A stretch of 6,528 nt of DNA. Source: Sphingomonas sp. (GTDB lineage Bacteria; Pseudomonadota; Alphaproteobacteria; Sphingomonadales; Sphingomonadaceae). Below the pieces are notes generated by a model. That model did no database searches. It saw only the letters and a program-made list of their open reading frames with translations, and was not told the origin of the DNA. Made by a program: the position numbers and the translations under genes. Shown piece after piece: positions 5,235 to 6,528 of the stretch. Numbering within the stretch: position 1 is the stretch's first letter; each line of letters starts with the position of its first letter. The stretch covers positions 1 to 6,528 of the forward strand of contig PNLG01000257.1 in NCBI GenBank assembly GCA_013822915.1, written 5' to 3'.

Positions 5235-6011
5235 TCACGCAAAAATGGCGACGCTCTGCATCCCCTCCGCCATCAGCGCCCCGTCGGCATTGTGCAGCGT
5301 CATGGTCTGGCTGGAGCAGCCATTGCGGGCAAAGTCCGATTTCGCACCAAGCAACCACCAGCCGTCGGTGGTGGCGGGCGTGGGCGTCAACAGGTTGATG
5401 ATCCAGGTCAGCGAGCTGATCGGCCCCATCTGCTTGCCGAACAGGCGGATGGCGGCGGGCGGCATGCCATCGGCAATCGCCATCACATGCACCATCGGGT
5501 CGATACCGTCATGCACCTTCATTCGCCCCCAGCGCAGCAGATCGGCGGGGCGCAGGCTTTCGTCCTTCAGGTCGAGAAATTCGAAGTTGTATGCAAAAAA
5601 ACCCTCGGGACCACTCCATAGCTTGGTGCCGGGCACAGGCGGTCGTTGGGTGATCGGTGCGCGCTGGTCGAAATCGACCACCGATGGCTGGTCGGCCATG
5701 AACACAAAGGTCGCGCGCAGCCCGAGCCCCGCGTCGGAGGTGACATCGGCCTGAATGAACGCTGCGGTCCGCCCGCGCCGTAATTTGGTGGCGGTGACCG
5801 TCACGGCGCCTGCGAGCGGGCCGATGAACGAAATCTGGGCTGAGCGCAGCGGCGGCAGATCGGGCTCGCATTGCTGTGCCGCATGGAGCGCCATTGCGGC
5901 GGAGAGCCCGCCATAGCTGGTGCGCCCCTGCATCCAGTCGGTGGGAATGGCGCCCGCCAGCCCGCCATTAACCGGGGTCATGGCGCCAATAATCTCCGCA
6001 AGCGCCGTCAT
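5235..6011 (-). CDS. Acyl-CoA thioesterase, TesB-like double hot-dog
   Basis: A 258-residue cytoplasmic protein resembling the TesB-like thioesterase family (two hot-dog folds in one chain), which hydrolyses acyl-CoA to free acid and CoA. The N-terminal hot-dog shows the helix motif TSYGGLSAAMAL (31-42) and strands around GRTAAFIQADVTSDAGLGLRATFVF. The C-terminal one covers about 130-258. Aligning by eye with E. coli TesB (Asp204, Thr228, Gln278), the matching residues appear to be D181, S200 (Ser for Thr) and Q252, so activity is likely, though this alignment is approximate. The start ATG 6011 overlaps the TGA of the upstream ligase (ATGA) and has GGAAGG eight bases before it, pointing to coupled translation. 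The substrate is not known; pairing with a CoA ligase suggests control of a particular acyl-CoA pool. Confidence 0.85.
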   Translation of the reverse strand: MTALAEIIGAMTPVNGGLAGAIPTDWMQGRTSYGGLSAAMALHAAQQCEPDLPPLRSAQISFIGPLAGAVTVTATKLRRGRTAAFIQADVTSDAGLGLRATFVFMADQPSVVDFDQRAPITQRPPVPGTKLWSGPEGFFAYNFEFLDLKDESLRPADLLRWGRMKVHDGIDPMVHVMAIADGMPPAAIRLFGKQMGPISSLTWIINLLTPTPATTDGWWLLGAKSDFARNGCSSQTMTLHNADGALMAEGMQSVAIFA

Positions 6012-6528
6012 TTAATGGCCTTCCACTGATCGCGCAATTCGCGCTTCAAGACTTTGCCAATCGCGCTGCGGGGCAGTTCGGCGATCGCGACCAGCTCGGC
6101 AAGACGCTGCGTCTTGCCGAGTGCGGCATTGGTGGCACGCAGAATTTCGGCGGCGTCTGCCCCGGTCTGTGTGGGGACGAAGAACCCCACCGGCGTCTCG
6201 CCCCAGGTGTCGCTGGGCACCCCCACCACCGCGCAGTCGGCCACCAGCGGGTGCGCGCGCAGCACCGCTTCGAGGTCGCTGGGGTAGATGTTGAACCCGC
6301 CCGAGATGATGAGGTCTTTTTTGCGATCCATCAGGATCAGGAAACCGTCCGCGTCGAAACGCCCGACATCGCCGTGGCGGATGAAGCGATTGCCGCCTTC
6401 GTCGAACCATTCGGCGGCCGCTGTCGCTTCTGGTCGCCCGTGATAGCCGTTCATCATCGTGGGCGACCGCCCGACCACTTCGCCCATTTCGCCTGCGGCG
6501 ACTTCGCGGCCGTCCTCGTCGATCAGGC
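6008..6528 (-). CDS. AMP-forming acyl-CoA ligase, C-terminal part (cut by window edge)
   Basis: The last 172 residues of an adenylate-forming CoA ligase; the N-terminal two-thirds lie beyond the right edge. Such enzymes activate a carboxylic acid with ATP to an acyl-adenylate and then form acyl-CoA. Visible motifs are GEVVGRSPTMMNGYHGRPEAT, the ribose-binding aspartate in FIRHGDVGRFDADGF, the hinge DRKKDLIISGGFNIYPSDLE, and the A10 motif PRSAIGKVLKREL with its catalytic lysine. These fit the fatty-acid or aryl/short-chain CoA ligase branch; the substrate pocket is outside the window, so the acid cannot be named. The frame is open through the edge, with LIDEDGREVAAGE before the first internal ATG at 6487, so 6487 is not the true start. 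It ends overlapping the thioesterase start. Confidence 0.92.
   Translation of the reverse strand, partial: LIDEDGREVAAGEMGEVVGRSPTMMNGYHGRPEATAAAEWFDEGGNRFIRHGDVGRFDADGFLILMDRKKDLIISGGFNIYPSDLEAVLRAHPLVADCAVVGVPSDTWGETPVGFFVPTQTGADAAEILRATNAALGKTQRLAELVAIAELPRSAIGKVLKRELRDQWKAIK

Noticed and set aside
4794..5621. Plus-strand open frame across the EF-hand promoter region and thioesterase end
   Set aside because: It spans two real minus-strand genes and their intergenic regulatory DNA, with no domain and no ribosome binding site.

Overview
This GC-rich window looks chromosomal and alphaproteobacterial, most likely from a sphingomonad-type genome. The reasons are base composition, the N-terminal style of the ComM/YifB protein, and the sequences of the two-component pair and the CoA-ligase/thioesterase pair. 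Taxonomy is inferred from these; no ribosomal RNA is present. I see no insertion sequence, phage gene, CRISPR array or pseudogene.

Layout, left to right. (1) At 1-83 a good sigma70-like promoter points left, out of the window, with 11-bp repeats near its start point. (2) A small PGPGW-type membrane protein lies on the minus strand (84-404), divergent from (3) comM/yifB on the plus strand (513-2021). The best comM start is a TTG with a strong ribosome binding site. (4) A tRNA-Leu(CAA) gene with encoded CCA follows at 2067-2151. (5) A minus-strand regulatory block then runs leftwards from about 5217. It holds an upstream region rich in GCGACA repeats, an exported EF-hand protein (4395-5111), two back-to-back RNA hairpins (4318-4376), an OmpR-family response regulator (3557-4276) and its EnvZ-like histidine kinase (2188-3552). 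(6) Also on the minus strand are the C-terminal end of an AMP-forming acyl-CoA ligase (6008 to the window edge) and a double hot-dog acyl-CoA thioesterase (5235-6011), joined by an ATGA overlap.

The most interesting part is the EF-hand/two-component block. A calcium-binding-type exported protein sits directly upstream of a kinase/regulator pair. Its promoter region carries 10-bp-spaced direct repeats of the kind OmpR-family regulators bind, so a self-regulated envelope or calcium circuit is a reasonable hypothesis. Between the EF-hand gene and the regulator is a perfect 12-bp stem whose loop, in the minus-strand RNA, reads CCUCCCCUCCC. This could be a plain terminator, but the anti-Shine-Dalgarno-like loop resembles the C-rich loops of alphaproteobacterial 'cuckoo'-type small RNAs. 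The other genes are ordinary housekeeping or metabolic genes.
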